Positions 54,850 through 63,539 of a stretch of 64,000 nt of DNA are shown here, one piece after another. Under the pieces are notes generated by a model. It ran no database searches. It saw nothing but the letters and a program-made list of their open reading frames with translations, and had not been told where the DNA came from. This DNA comes from Casimicrobiaceae bacterium (GTDB taxonomy: Bacteria > Pseudomonadota > Gammaproteobacteria > Burkholderiales > Casimicrobiaceae), in contig JAPKHK010000002.1 in assembly GCA_026646885.1 (NCBI GenBank), positions 362,381-426,380 on the forward strand, given 5' to 3'. How positions within the stretch are numbered: the first letter of the stretch is position 1; each line of letters begins with the position of its first letter. Position numbers and translations under genes: made by a program.

Positions 54850-57179
54850 GCCGACAGCGCCTCGCGGCGGCGCTGCTTGCGCTACTGACGCTCGTCGCCG
54901 CAGCCTATGTGGCCGAGCGCTGGCGTGGCGGCGCGCCGGTGGAAACCGACTTGCTGGCGCTGCTGCCAAGCAGCGAGAAACATCCGCTGGCGCAACAGGC
55001 CATCGAACAGGTGACGCGTACCGTGGGGGAGCGGGCCGTGTTCGTGCTGAGCGGCCCCAGCTTCGCTCGCGCCGTTGCTGCCGCGCGCGAGGTGGGCACG
55101 CTTCTGGGCAAGCAGACGGAGGCCTTTGGCGCTGTCCAGGCCGAAGTCCCGCGCATCGATGCGCGCTTGCCCGTTGCCGTTTATGGGCCGCATCGTGGCC
55201 ATTTGCTATTGCCCGAGGACGCTCGTGCGCTGGCGCTCGACCCTCGTGCTTTCCTGGAGGCGCGTCTGGCTGAACGCCTGCATGCGCCGATGGTGCTCGG
55301 ACCACGGACCACCATCGATGAGGATCCCTTTGGGTTGCTCCAGCGCTTCCTGGCGCGGCTGCCGGTCACCAGCCGCCTGGGGGTGCGCGAGGGGATGCTT
55401 TGGACGGAACACGAGGGACGCCATTACGTGTTTGTCATTGCCCAACCTCTGGGCAGCCCTTTCGACGCCCGTGCGCAACGGGCCGCCGTGGCGGCTGCGG
55501 ATCTCGCGGCTGAGCACCTCCGGAAATTCCACGGCGAAGTCGATCTGGCCCATACCGGCGCGGTGTATCACGGTGCCGCCGCGCGCGCCCAAGCCGAGGC
55601 GGAAATGAACCGCATCGGCAGTTTCAGCTTGGTAGCGGTGCTTGCGCTGCTGGGCGGCGTATTCCGCTCCTGGCGGCACCTGTGGTTGGGCTTGCTCCCG
55701 ATTGCGGCCGGGGTACTGGTCGCAACCGCCGCGTCGCTGTATTTTTTCGGCCGACTGCATTTGCTGACCCTGGGTTGCGGCGCGACTTTGATCGGTATCG
55801 CGGTCGACTACTCGCTTCACTACTTTGCCGCCCAATTGGGAGCGGGCGAGAATTGGCGCGCCGAATTGGCGATGGACACGCTGCGGCCCGCCCTGGTCCT
55901 GGGTTCGCTGAGCACCTGCGCGGGTTATGGCCTGCTGCTGCTCTTTCCGTTTCCGGGCCTGCAGCAAATGGCACTCTTCTCGGTGGCAGGGGTCATCATG
56001 GCCGCCTTGGCGGTGACCCTATGGCTGCCGGGTTTCCTGCAAAAACCCCTGGCCAGCAGCACGCGCGGCGCGTTGCGCTTTCCCCAGGCGCTGTTGCGGC
56101 GCGGTCGGAATCTGTATGCGCCGCGTCGCGTCGCCTGGGTCGTGGCGGGGTTGAGTCTGGTGGCAGTGCCGGGCTGGTATGCACTGGCCGGGAACGATGA
56201 TGTCCGGCTCTTGGTGGCGCCGGCGCCCGCCTTGCAAAAGACCGACGCACTGCTGCGCGATCTCGCCGGCGTGGGCGGGGGCAATCAGTTCTTCGTGGTC
56301 GAAGGCGGGAACGAGGATGAGCTGGCGCGCCGTGAACGCGGGCTCAGGGAAGCCTTGCAGGCGCTGCGCTACCGGGGGGCGCTCAATACCGTCAGCGCCA
56401 TTTCCGATTGGGTTCCCCCTACCGCGGAGCAGGCCGCCAGCCACATGCTGCTCCTCCAACTGTGGCGCGCTGGGCACATCCAAGGCGCACTGCGCGGGGC
56501 CGGTTTCCTGGAGGCAGCCATAGAGCGCGAGGGCGCGGCTCTCGCCGCGTCCACGCCCTTCACTCGTGCCGCCTGGGCGGCTTCGCCCTTGGGCAAGCCT
56601 ATCCGCCACCTCATCTTGTCTGAGCAGGCGTCGCTGGTCTTGCCCGAGGGCCATCGCCACGTCGCGCCTTTGGCGCAGGCTGCGCAAGGGTTGCCGGGCG
56701 TCACTCTCATCGACAAGCCGGGGAGCGTATCGGCGCTTCTTCAGGTGTATCGCGGCATCGTCGCGGGGGTTCTGCTCGCCGCCTGGCCGGTCGCCGCCGG
56801 GTTGCTGGCGCGTCGCTACGGCTGGCGCGGGGGCGCGATCCTGGCGGCCCCTGCGACATTGGCCATCGCCTTCACGCTGGCCGTTTTGGGCTGGCTTGGC
56901 GAGAACCTGACGCTCTTTCACCTGCTCGCGCTCTTTCTCGTGTTTGGCGTGGGCATTGATTACAGCATCTTCTTGTTCGAAGCCGGGACGACGCAAGCGG
57001 CGGCACTGTTGGGCGTGCTATTGGCGGCTGCCACCACACTGCTGAGTTTTGGCCTTCTGGCGTTGAGCGGCATGCCCGCCTTACGCGGCTTCGGCCTGAC
57101 GCTGGTGCTGGGGGTCGGTTTCTCCCTGCTCGGCGCTCCCGCCGTGATGGCGGGACGAACTGCGGAGGGCGACGCTTGA
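54846..57179 (+). CDS. MMPL/RND-superfamily exporter of the polyene lipid
   Basis: A 777-residue inner-membrane transporter. An N-terminal helix and a large periplasmic domain (about 25-260) precede a six-helix bundle with GIAVDYSLHYFAAQLG; a second periplasmic domain (about 460-650) precedes another with VFGVGIDYSIFLFEAG. The paired G-x-D-Y-S motifs in helices 4 and 10 are those of proton-driven MMPL pumps. It starts by ATGA overlap with the LolA-like gene. It likely lifts the aryl polyene lipid from the inner membrane. Confidence 0.92.
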   Translation: MSRQRLAAALLALLTLVAAAYVAERWRGGAPVETDLLALLPSSEKHPLAQQAIEQVTRTVGERAVFVLSGPSFARAVAAAREVGTLLGKQTEAFGAVQAEVPRIDARLPVAVYGPHRGHLLLPEDARALALDPRAFLEARLAERLHAPMVLGPRTTIDEDPFGLLQRFLARLPVTSRLGVREGMLWTEHEGRHYVFVIAQPLGSPFDARAQRAAVAAADLAAEHLRKFHGEVDLAHTGAVYHGAAARAQAEAEMNRIGSFSLVAVLALLGGVFRSWRHLWLGLLPIAAGVLVATAASLYFFGRLHLLTLGCGATLIGIAVDYSLHYFAAQLGAGENWRAELAMDTLRPALVLGSLSTCAGYGLLLLFPFPGLQQMALFSVAGVIMAALAVTLWLPGFLQKPLASSTRGALRFPQALLRRGRNLYAPRRVAWVVAGLSLVAVPGWYALAGNDDVRLLVAPAPALQKTDALLRDLAGVGGGNQFFVVEGGNEDELARRERGLREALQALRYRGALNTVSAISDWVPPTAEQAASHMLLLQLWRAGHIQGALRGAGFLEAAIEREGAALAASTPFTRAAWAASPLGKPIRHLILSEQASLVLPEGHRHVAPLAQAAQGLPGVTLIDKPGSVSALLQVYRGIVAGVLLAAWPVAAGLLARRYGWRGGAILAAPATLAIAFTLAVLGWLGENLTLFHLLALFLVFGVGIDYSIFLFEAGTTQAAALLGVLLAAATTLLSFGLLALSGMPALRGFGLTLVLGVGFSLLGAPAVMAGRTAEGDA

Positions 57180-57736
57180 AACTGCGCGTCGCGTTCGGCC
57201 TGTCGATGGCTGCCTTGGTGGCTTGTTCCGGCGAGCCCGAGGCCTGCGCGCGCCTGTCTCCCACCGGGCCGCGGTGGTGCCTCTTGGCGCCAAGAACTGC
57301 ACCAAGTTTCACGCAAGTTGCGCAATTGCGCCTGCTCACCGCTCAAGGCACGGACACGCTGCTGGTGCAGGTCGAAAACGACGCTCACGGCTTGCGCGCC
57401 GCCGTGCTCACTCCCCTCGGGCAGCGCCTCGCCCTGGTGCAATTCGACGGCGAAAAACTCACTCGCGAGGTGCTGGGGCAGGGCGCGCCGTTCGACAGCG
57501 CGGCGCTGCTTGCCTTGGTGCAGTTGACGCGCTGGCCCATGGAGGTGCTGGTTCCGGCGCTGCGGCCCAGCGGCCTTGAGCTCGGCCTGGAGATCGATGC
57601 CAGGGTTCTGCGCGGCACCGATGGCGCGGTGGTGGCGCGGGTGACGTGCACTACCAACGATTGCTTGATCGAACTTCCCCAACTGGGCATGGAAATGGCG
57701 CTGCGTGACTTGCCGCACGCGGGAGAGGCGCAGTGA
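57176..57736 (+). CDS. Lipoprotein of aryl polyene clusters (DUF3261-like)
   Basis: A 186-residue protein with a TTG start overlapping the exporter stop. The N-terminus is a lipoprotein signal (LSMAALVACSG, lipobox before Cys 17). The remainder is beta-rich, including TDTLLVQVENDAHGLRAAVL and GQRLALVQFDGEKL. It matches the position and character of the DUF3261 lipoprotein in these clusters, thought to act at the outer membrane. It overlaps the ketosynthase start by 4 bases. Confidence 0.75.
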   Translation: MKLRVAFGLSMAALVACSGEPEACARLSPTGPRWCLLAPRTAPSFTQVAQLRLLTAQGTDTLLVQVENDAHGLRAAVLTPLGQRLALVQFDGEKLTREVLGQGAPFDSAALLALVQLTRWPMEVLVPALRPSGLELGLEIDARVLRGTDGAVVARVTCTTNDCLIELPQLGMEMALRDLPHAGEAQ

Positions 57737-58938
57737 ACCCGACCCGTACCTACCTCGCCGCAGTAGGCTTGAGCACAAGCCTGGGCGATTCGCCCGAGCA
57801 GATCCTTGCGGCGCTTTTTTCCGGTGATACCACCAGGCTCGTGCAGGAACATGCCTGGCTCGAAGGGGGGGCGCCGATCTTCGTGGCGCGCTTGCGCAAT
57901 CCGCCACCACCGCTGGGCGAAGCTTGGGCGGCTCTGGCCAGTCGCAACAATGCTCTGTTGGCGGCCACCTACGAGCCGATCCGCGCTGCCGTGGAAAGCG
58001 CCAAAGCACGCTTTGGTGCGAGCCGCGTAGGCGTGGTTTTGGGAACCTCCACTTCCGGCATTTTCGAGGGCGAAGAGGCGATGGCCCAGCGCCATTCACG
58101 TGGTGCTTGGCCAGAGGCCTATCACTATCGGCGCCAGGAATTGAGCGCCGCCAGCGCGTTCCTGGCGCGCTACGCGGGGGCCGGCGGGCCGGCCTACACC
58201 GTTTCTACCGCTTGCACTTCGAGTGGCAAGGCTCTGGCCGCGGCGCGCCGCCTCATTCGTGCTGGCGTGGTCGATGCGGTAGTGAGTGGCGGCGCGGATA
58301 CCTTGTGCAAACTCACCGTGCGTGGCTTCGCTGCGCTGGAAGCGACCAGCCAGGGGCGTTCGAGCCCGTTTGCGCGGCAGCGCGATGGCATCAATCTGGG
58401 TGAAGGTGCGGCACTCTTTCTGCTCAGTCGCGAGCCCGCGGCTATCGAACTCTTGGGTGTGGGGGAAAGCAGCGATGCGCACCATATTTCCGCTCCCGAT
58501 CCACAGGGCGTGGGAGCGGAGGCCGCGCTGCGCGAGGCGCTGGCTGACGCCAGGTGCAGCCCAGCCGACATCGGCTACGTCAATCTGCACGGCACTGGAA
58601 CGGTGCTCAACGACGCCATGGAGAGCGCCCTGATGGCCAAGGTTTTTGGCGCGCGCACGGTGCCGGCGAGCAGCACCAAGCCCCTGACCGGGCACACGCT
58701 GGGCGCGGCCGCGGCAGTCGAGCTGGGGATATGCTGGCTGTTGCTTTCCGGCTACAATTCCGGCCGCCGTTTGCCGCCCCAAGTATGGCATGGAGCGCCG
58801 GACGACACCCTTGCGCCCATGGCCTTTGCCGATTCCACGAGTATTTTCCCCGCCCTCTCGCCGCGTATCGTGATGAGCAATTCCTTCGCCTTTGGTGGCA
58901 GCAACCTGAGCCTGATCATCGCCGAGGCGCAACCGTGA
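57733..58938 (+). CDS. Beta-ketoacyl-ACP synthase (KS 1)
   Basis: A 401-residue FabF-like condensing enzyme. The nucleophile is in YTVSTACTSSGKALAAARR, the two catalytic histidines in NLHGTGTVLNDAMES and KPLTGHTLGAAAAVE. It catalyses decarboxylative condensation with malonyl-ACP during polyene growth. The GTG start overlaps the lipoprotein stop by 4 bases, and the next dehydratase starts 4 bases inside its end. Confidence 0.92.
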   Translation: MNPTRTYLAAVGLSTSLGDSPEQILAALFSGDTTRLVQEHAWLEGGAPIFVARLRNPPPPLGEAWAALASRNNALLAATYEPIRAAVESAKARFGASRVGVVLGTSTSGIFEGEEAMAQRHSRGAWPEAYHYRRQELSAASAFLARYAGAGGPAYTVSTACTSSGKALAAARRLIRAGVVDAVVSGGADTLCKLTVRGFAALEATSQGRSSPFARQRDGINLGEGAALFLLSREPAAIELLGVGESSDAHHISAPDPQGVGAEAALREALADARCSPADIGYVNLHGTGTVLNDAMESALMAKVFGARTVPASSTKPLTGHTLGAAAAVELGICWLLLSGYNSGRRLPPQVWHGAPDDTLAPMAFADSTSIFPALSPRIVMSNSFAFGGSNLSLIIAEAQP

Positions 58939-59402
58939 GCGCCACGCCACGAGCCGGTGAAGCTTGCGCCTGGCCGCCGGTCGAGGAACTGCTGTTGCAT
59001 CGCGGATTCATGCTGCTGATCGATAGGGTGCGCGACTTTGCCCCGCCGCGCATCACGGTGGAAGCGCAGGTTCGCCCTGACGCCTGGTATGCTGGGCGGG
59101 ATGGGACGATGGCGGCTTGGCTGGGCATCGAGTTGATGGCTCAGGCCGTCGGAGCGTATTCGGGTTTGGAGGCGCGTGCGCGCGGCGAGCCGCCACGCCT
59201 GGGATATTTGCTCGGAACACGTAGCTATCGCTGTGCCAGCGCGAGATTCTCTGCCGGCACGCCACTGCGCATCAGCGCAAGCTGCCAATTCCGTGATGAC
59301 TCCGGGCTGGGTGCCTTCGAATGCGAGCTGAGCGACGGCGAACGTATGCTCGCCAGTGCCACGTTGAAGGTGTTCGAGCAGCCCGCTGGGAGAGTGCCAT
59401 GA
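58935..59402 (+). CDS. Hotdog 3-hydroxyacyl-ACP dehydratase 2
   Basis: A 155-residue dehydratase starting at GTG 58935 (GTGA overlap). PVEELLLHRGFMLLIDRV is the FabA/FabZ-like N-terminal segment with a catalytic His, and WLGIELMAQAVGAYSGLEA the central helix. It dehydrates 3-hydroxyacyl-ACP to trans-2-enoyl-ACP, and probably works with the dehydratase at 51.5 kb. Confidence 0.9.
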   Translation: MSATPRAGEACAWPPVEELLLHRGFMLLIDRVRDFAPPRITVEAQVRPDAWYAGRDGTMAAWLGIELMAQAVGAYSGLEARARGEPPRLGYLLGTRSYRCASARFSAGTPLRISASCQFRDDSGLGAFECELSDGERMLASATLKVFEQPAGRVP

Positions 59403-60130
59403 GCAGCAGGAGACGCGTCTTGGTGACGGGGGCTAGCCGGGGTATCGGCCGTGCCATTGCGCTGCAACTGGGCGCCGAGGGCTTTTCGGTCACCGTGCAC
59501 TTTCATGCACGGGCTGATCTCGCGGAGGAAGTGGTCGCGGCGATACGCGCCGGTGGCGGCGCCGCCGAGGCACTGTCCTTCGATGTCAGTGATCGCGCGG
59601 GCACGCGCGCTGCACTGGAGTCCGCCATGGCAACGCATGGTGCCTACTATGGCGTGGTCTGCAATGCGGGGATTGCCCGGGACAATACCTTTGCCGCCTT
59701 GTCCGAGGATGACTGGGACCAGGTGATCGATACCAATCTCGGCGGCTTCTACAATGTCGTGCACCCTTTGGTGATGCCCATGGCGCGGGCGCGAACGGGC
59801 GGGCGTATCGTCACGCTCGCCTCGGTTTCCGGAGTGCTGGGCAACCGCGGGCAAGTCAACTACAGCGCGGCGAAGGCCGGCATCATCGGCGCCACCAAGG
59901 CGTTGGCGGCGGAATTGGCCAGTCGCGGCATCACCGTCAACTGTGTGGCCCCTGGCCTCATCGAGACCGACATGATCGCCCAATTGCCGCTCGCCGAAGC
60001 CCTCAAGGTGGTGCCCATGGGGCGAGTGGGGAGACCTGAAGAAGTGAGCGCCGCGGTGGCGTTTCTGATGTCCGATGCCGCAGCTTACATCACGCGCCAG
60101 GTTCTGGGCGTGAACGGGGGAGTCGCCTGA
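59399..60130 (+). CDS. 3-oxoacyl-ACP reductase (FabG-like)
   Basis: A 243-residue short-chain dehydrogenase. Cofactor site VLVTGASRGIGRAIALQLG, then CNAGIARDN, catalytic Ser in ASVSGVLGNRGQ and the Y-x3-K in VNYSAAKAGIIGA. It reduces the 3-keto group using NADPH in each polyene elongation cycle. Start and stop each overlap neighbours (ATGA; TGATG-like overlap with KS 2). Confidence 0.93.
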   Translation: MSSRRRVLVTGASRGIGRAIALQLGAEGFSVTVHFHARADLAEEVVAAIRAGGGAAEALSFDVSDRAGTRAALESAMATHGAYYGVVCNAGIARDNTFAALSEDDWDQVIDTNLGGFYNVVHPLVMPMARARTGGRIVTLASVSGVLGNRGQVNYSAAKAGIIGATKALAAELASRGITVNCVAPGLIETDMIAQLPLAEALKVVPMGRVGRPEEVSAAVAFLMSDAAAYITRQVLGVNGGVA

Positions 60131-61350
60131 TGCGGCGCGTCGTGGTGACCGGCATGGGAGGGCTGACTGCCCTGGGCGACGATTGGGCGAGCATTTATTC
60201 CGCCCTGTGCGCTTGCCGCACGGCCACGCGCACCATGCCAGAATGGGCACATTGCACGCAGCTCAACACCCGCCTGGCGGCACCCATCGACCAGCTCGAT
60301 ATTCCGCCGCACTACTCGCGCAAGACCTTGCGGGCCATGGGTCGGGTCGCCCTGCTCGGAGTGCGTGCCACGGAGATGGCGCTAGAGCAAGCCGGATTGC
60401 TGGGCGACGCGGTCCTGCAAAATGGCAGCTGTGGCATCGCCTATGGCTCGTCCTCAGGCAGCGCCGATCCGATGCGTGCCTTTGGCCGTCTGCTGGAAGA
60501 GGGCGGCATGTCGGGCGTGACCTCGACCAGTTACATTCAGATGATGGCGCATACCGCGGCGGTCAATATCGGGCTCTATTTCGGCATGAAAGGTCGCATC
60601 ATACCGACTTGCAGCGCTTGCACATCGGGCAGCCAGGCCATCGGTTACGCTTACGAAAGCATCAAGGCGGGGCGGCAGAAGATCATGGTGGCCGGGGGCG
60701 CCGACGAACTCTCACCCGCTAGCGCGGCAGTATTCGACACGCTGTTCGCGACCAGTTCGCGCAACGACGCGCCCGATACCACGCCGCGCCCTTTCGATCG
60801 TGACCGCGACGGCCTGGTGGTGGGCGAGGGGGCGGGCACGCTGGTGCTCGAGGATCTTGAACACGCGCGGGCGCGCGGCGCGCCTATCCATGCGGAAATC
60901 GTCGGTTTTGGCTGCAACTCAGATGGCACCCACGTGACCCAGCCGGAGGCCTCGACCATGGCGGTGGCCATGCGCTGGGCGCTCGAGGACGCTGGACTGC
61001 CGCCTTCGGCGGTGGGATACGTCAATGCCCACGGTACGGCGACCGAACGAGGCGATATCGCCGAGACTCTGGCAACGGCAGAGGTCTTTGGCAGACCTGT
61101 GCCGATCAGCTCGCTCAAGAGCTATCTCGGCCATACTCTGGGCGCTTGCGGTGCCATCGAAGCCTGGCTGGGCATAGAGATGCTGCGGCGAGATTGGTAT
61201 GCGCCCACGGTCAATCTCGCACATATCGATCCGCGCTGCGGTGAGCTGGACTATCTCCAGACCCCGCGCGCGATGCAGCAAGAGTTCCAGATGTCGAACA
61301 ATTTCGCTTTTGGCGGCATCAACACGTCGTTGGTATTCAAACGTCACTGA
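60130..61350 (+). CDS. Beta-ketoacyl-ACP synthase (KS 2)
   Basis: A 406-residue FabF-like enzyme beginning VVVTGMGGLTALGD. Active-site Cys in PTCSACTSGSQAIGYAYES, histidines in VNAHGTATERGDIAETLA and KSYLGHTLGACGAIEAWLG. It ends the tight overlap series: the next gene begins 17 bases later with its own AGGAGG ribosome-binding site. Confidence 0.93.
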   Translation: MRRVVVTGMGGLTALGDDWASIYSALCACRTATRTMPEWAHCTQLNTRLAAPIDQLDIPPHYSRKTLRAMGRVALLGVRATEMALEQAGLLGDAVLQNGSCGIAYGSSSGSADPMRAFGRLLEEGGMSGVTSTSYIQMMAHTAAVNIGLYFGMKGRIIPTCSACTSGSQAIGYAYESIKAGRQKIMVAGGADELSPASAAVFDTLFATSSRNDAPDTTPRPFDRDRDGLVVGEGAGTLVLEDLEHARARGAPIHAEIVGFGCNSDGTHVTQPEASTMAVAMRWALEDAGLPPSAVGYVNAHGTATERGDIAETLATAEVFGRPVPISSLKSYLGHTLGACGAIEAWLGIEMLRRDWYAPTVNLAHIDPRCGELDYLQTPRAMQQEFQMSNNFAFGGINTSLVFKRH

Positions 61351-61367
61351 CAGAGGAGGTTAAGGCG

Positions 61368-61805
61368 ATGAAGAGTATTGCCGTGGTGCTTGTTTTTGGC
61401 TTGCTTATGGCCGCTCCGGTGGCGGCGCGCGATACGCGCCATATGTTTCCGGTGAGTGACGCCATGAATACCGGGGAAGCGAAGGCCAAGCTCGATCCAA
61501 AAGTCCGCCTGTATTTTGCCGATCAGGCGCACGGTAGGGTGCTCAAGGATTTCGGCGAATACACATCCAACAAAAAGACCAACGCCTTCAATAAGAGCGA
61601 CAAGGTCGCCTGCGAGCACGCCTTCCTCAGTGCGATGCTGAGCTTCCAGGATCGCGCCAAGGAATTGGGCGGCAATGCGGTGATCAATATCAAGAGCTAC
61701 TACAAGAAGGATTTGCGTGTGAGTCGAAGTGAATACCTATGCGGCGCCGGCGCGTTGATGGCTGGCGTGACTTTCAAGGGTACCGTTGCCAAACTGGACA
61801 AGTAG
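61368..61805 (+). CDS. Secreted protein of aryl polyene clusters, unknown function
   Basis: A 145-residue protein with a signal peptide (SIAVVLVFGLLMAAPVAA) and a strong AGAGGAGG ribosome-binding site. The mature domain has RVLKDFGEYTSNKKTNAFNK, ACEHAFLSAMLSFQDRAKEL and NAVINIKSYYKKD; a Cys pair (positions near 85 and 125) could form a disulfide. The GGNAVINI strand recalls YbjQ/YdgH-like folds. Homologues in databases are often mislabelled as excinuclease subunits, which it is not. Confidence 0.65.
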   Translation: MKSIAVVLVFGLLMAAPVAARDTRHMFPVSDAMNTGEAKAKLDPKVRLYFADQAHGRVLKDFGEYTSNKKTNAFNKSDKVACEHAFLSAMLSFQDRAKELGGNAVINIKSYYKKDLRVSRSEYLCGAGALMAGVTFKGTVAKLDK

Positions 61806-61813
61806 AGGCCGCC

Positions 61814-62284
61814 ATGTGGAAAATCGCAAATGTGTTTTTGGTTCTCGCCATGTGCCTGTGCGCGAGCGCGGTGCAGGCTCGCCCCGGCGTGCCGGCGATC
61901 GATCTCATCAACCAGGCGGCGCGTGACTCCAGCAACGCACCCGTGGGAGTGGAGGCGCTCAAGAAAGGGTTTCGTGCGGCTGGGGCGCGCTTGGGCTGGA
62001 ATTTCGTCGAAGAGGCGCCCGATCGATTGGTGGGAACGGTGGTGGTGCGCAACAAACACACCGCCGCAGTCGAGATTACCCTGCGAACCGGGTCCTTTGA
62101 CCTGCGCTATCGCTCGAGCGTCAATCTCAATGCGCGGGAAGAAGAGGCAGTTGATGCCGGTGGGGAATCCACGCCCGCGGGGGCCGCGCGCGCGTCTGCG
62201 GGGAAGATCTGGATCATCCACCCGAACTACAACAGCTGGGTGAATAATCTCGTCACCCGGGCACGGGCCGAGTTCGGCGGCTGA
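61814..62284 (+). CDS. Secreted protein of unknown function in the polyene cluster
   Basis: A 156-residue protein with a signal peptide (VFLVLAMCLCASAVQA) starting at ATG 61814, 8 bases after the previous gene. The mature part has DLINQAARDSSNAPVGVEAL, VVVRNKHTAAVEITL and a C-terminal WIIHPNYNSWVNNLVTRA. No family recognised. Its place between two ketosynthase genes suggests a periplasmic role in product handling. Confidence 0.6.
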   Translation: MWKIANVFLVLAMCLCASAVQARPGVPAIDLINQAARDSSNAPVGVEALKKGFRAAGARLGWNFVEEAPDRLVGTVVVRNKHTAAVEITLRTGSFDLRYRSSVNLNAREEEAVDAGGESTPAGAARASAGKIWIIHPNYNSWVNNLVTRARAEFGG

Positions 62285-62302
62285 GCCGATCAGAGCCTTA
62301 GC

Positions 62303-63529
62303 GTGCCGCATGGTTCCAGCCCATGCCGCGTGGTGATCACCGGCATGGGAATCGTCTCTTCCCTGGGGGATGACCTGGGCGAGGTGCTCCAGTCGCTGCG
62401 CGCGGGGCGCAGTGGCATTCGCGCGGAGCCTTCCTTTCTTGATGTCGGGATGGCATGCGGCGTCGCCGGTAGGCCGCGCCTCGACCCGCGCAGCGTGGGC
62501 GACCGCAAGCTGCGCCGGTACTTTACCGACGCTTCACTCTACGCTTGGGTGGCGCTGCACGAGGCATTGGCGCAAGCGCGCTTGCCCAACCTGGCGAACC
62601 CGCGGATCGGGCTCGTCGCGGGGTCGGGTTCAGGCAGCCTCGCCTCGGCGCAGGAAGCGTACATTCAAGCGCGAGAGCGCGGGATCGCGCGCATCTCTCC
62701 TTACGCCGTGCCCCGGATCATGGGGAGCAGCGTGTCGGCGTGCCTTGCCACCGCTTTGGGGGTGCGCGGCGTGGCCTATAGCCTTAGCTCGGCCTGCGCG
62801 ACTTCTGCGCATAGCATCGGCCATGCCATGGAGTTGATTCAGCTGGGCAAGCAGGACGTGGTCATTGCCGGCGGAGCCGAGGAGCTTCACGCTTCGCTTG
62901 CCATGCTCTTCGACGCCATGGGCGTGCTGGCCACGGATGCCAATGACCAGCCGGAACGCGCCTGCCGGCCGTTCGACGCGACGCGGGCCGGTTTTGCCTT
63001 GGCCGGCGGCGCTGGCATGCTGGTGCTGGAATCGCTGGAACACGCCCGAACCCGCGGCGCGGAAATTCTCGCGGAGCTGTCTGGCTACGGCGCATCGAGC
63101 GACGGCGTGGACATGGTGCACCCGGACGCGGCCGGTGCCGTGCGGGCCATGCGCCTCGCGTGGCATGGCACTCCAGGCGTCATCGATTATGTCAATGCGC
63201 ATGCCACTGGAACATCTCGCGGTGATCTGAGCGAAGCGCGAGCCATCGCCGAGTTCTTTGGTGAGCAGTTGCCGCGAGTGTCCGCTACCAAAGGACTGGC
63301 GGGCCATTCCATCGGGGCGGTGGGCGCGCAGGAACTCATTTACACCTTGCTGATGCTGCGCGAGGGCTTTGTCGCGGCGAGCACCAATCTCGAGCGTTTG
63401 GATGAGGAAATGCCGGCCTTGCCCTTCGTTCGCCAAACGCAAACGGTGGCGATTCGGCGCGCCATGAGCCTCAGTCTCGGGTTTGGAGGTACCAACGCGG
63501 CGCTGGTCGTCGAACGCTTCGACGCGTGA
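62303..63529 (+). CDS. Beta-ketoacyl-ACP synthase (KS 3)
   Basis: A 408-residue FabB-like enzyme from GTG 62303. VVITGMGIVSSLGDDLGEVL opens it; the nucleophile is in YSLSSACATSAHSIGHAMEL and the histidines in VNAHATGTSRGD and KGLAGHSIGAVGAQELIY. The A-C-A-T-S pattern is of the FabB branch, unlike KS 1 and KS 2, hinting at a distinct role such as starting or finishing the chain. Last gene of the cluster. Confidence 0.92.
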   Translation: MPHGSSPCRVVITGMGIVSSLGDDLGEVLQSLRAGRSGIRAEPSFLDVGMACGVAGRPRLDPRSVGDRKLRRYFTDASLYAWVALHEALAQARLPNLANPRIGLVAGSGSGSLASAQEAYIQARERGIARISPYAVPRIMGSSVSACLATALGVRGVAYSLSSACATSAHSIGHAMELIQLGKQDVVIAGGAEELHASLAMLFDAMGVLATDANDQPERACRPFDATRAGFALAGGAGMLVLESLEHARTRGAEILAELSGYGASSDGVDMVHPDAAGAVRAMRLAWHGTPGVIDYVNAHATGTSRGDLSEARAIAEFFGEQLPRVSATKGLAGHSIGAVGAQELIYTLLMLREGFVAASTNLERLDEEMPALPFVRQTQTVAIRRAMSLSLGFGGTNAALVVERFDA

Positions 63530-63539
63530 GGTCTAGGGC

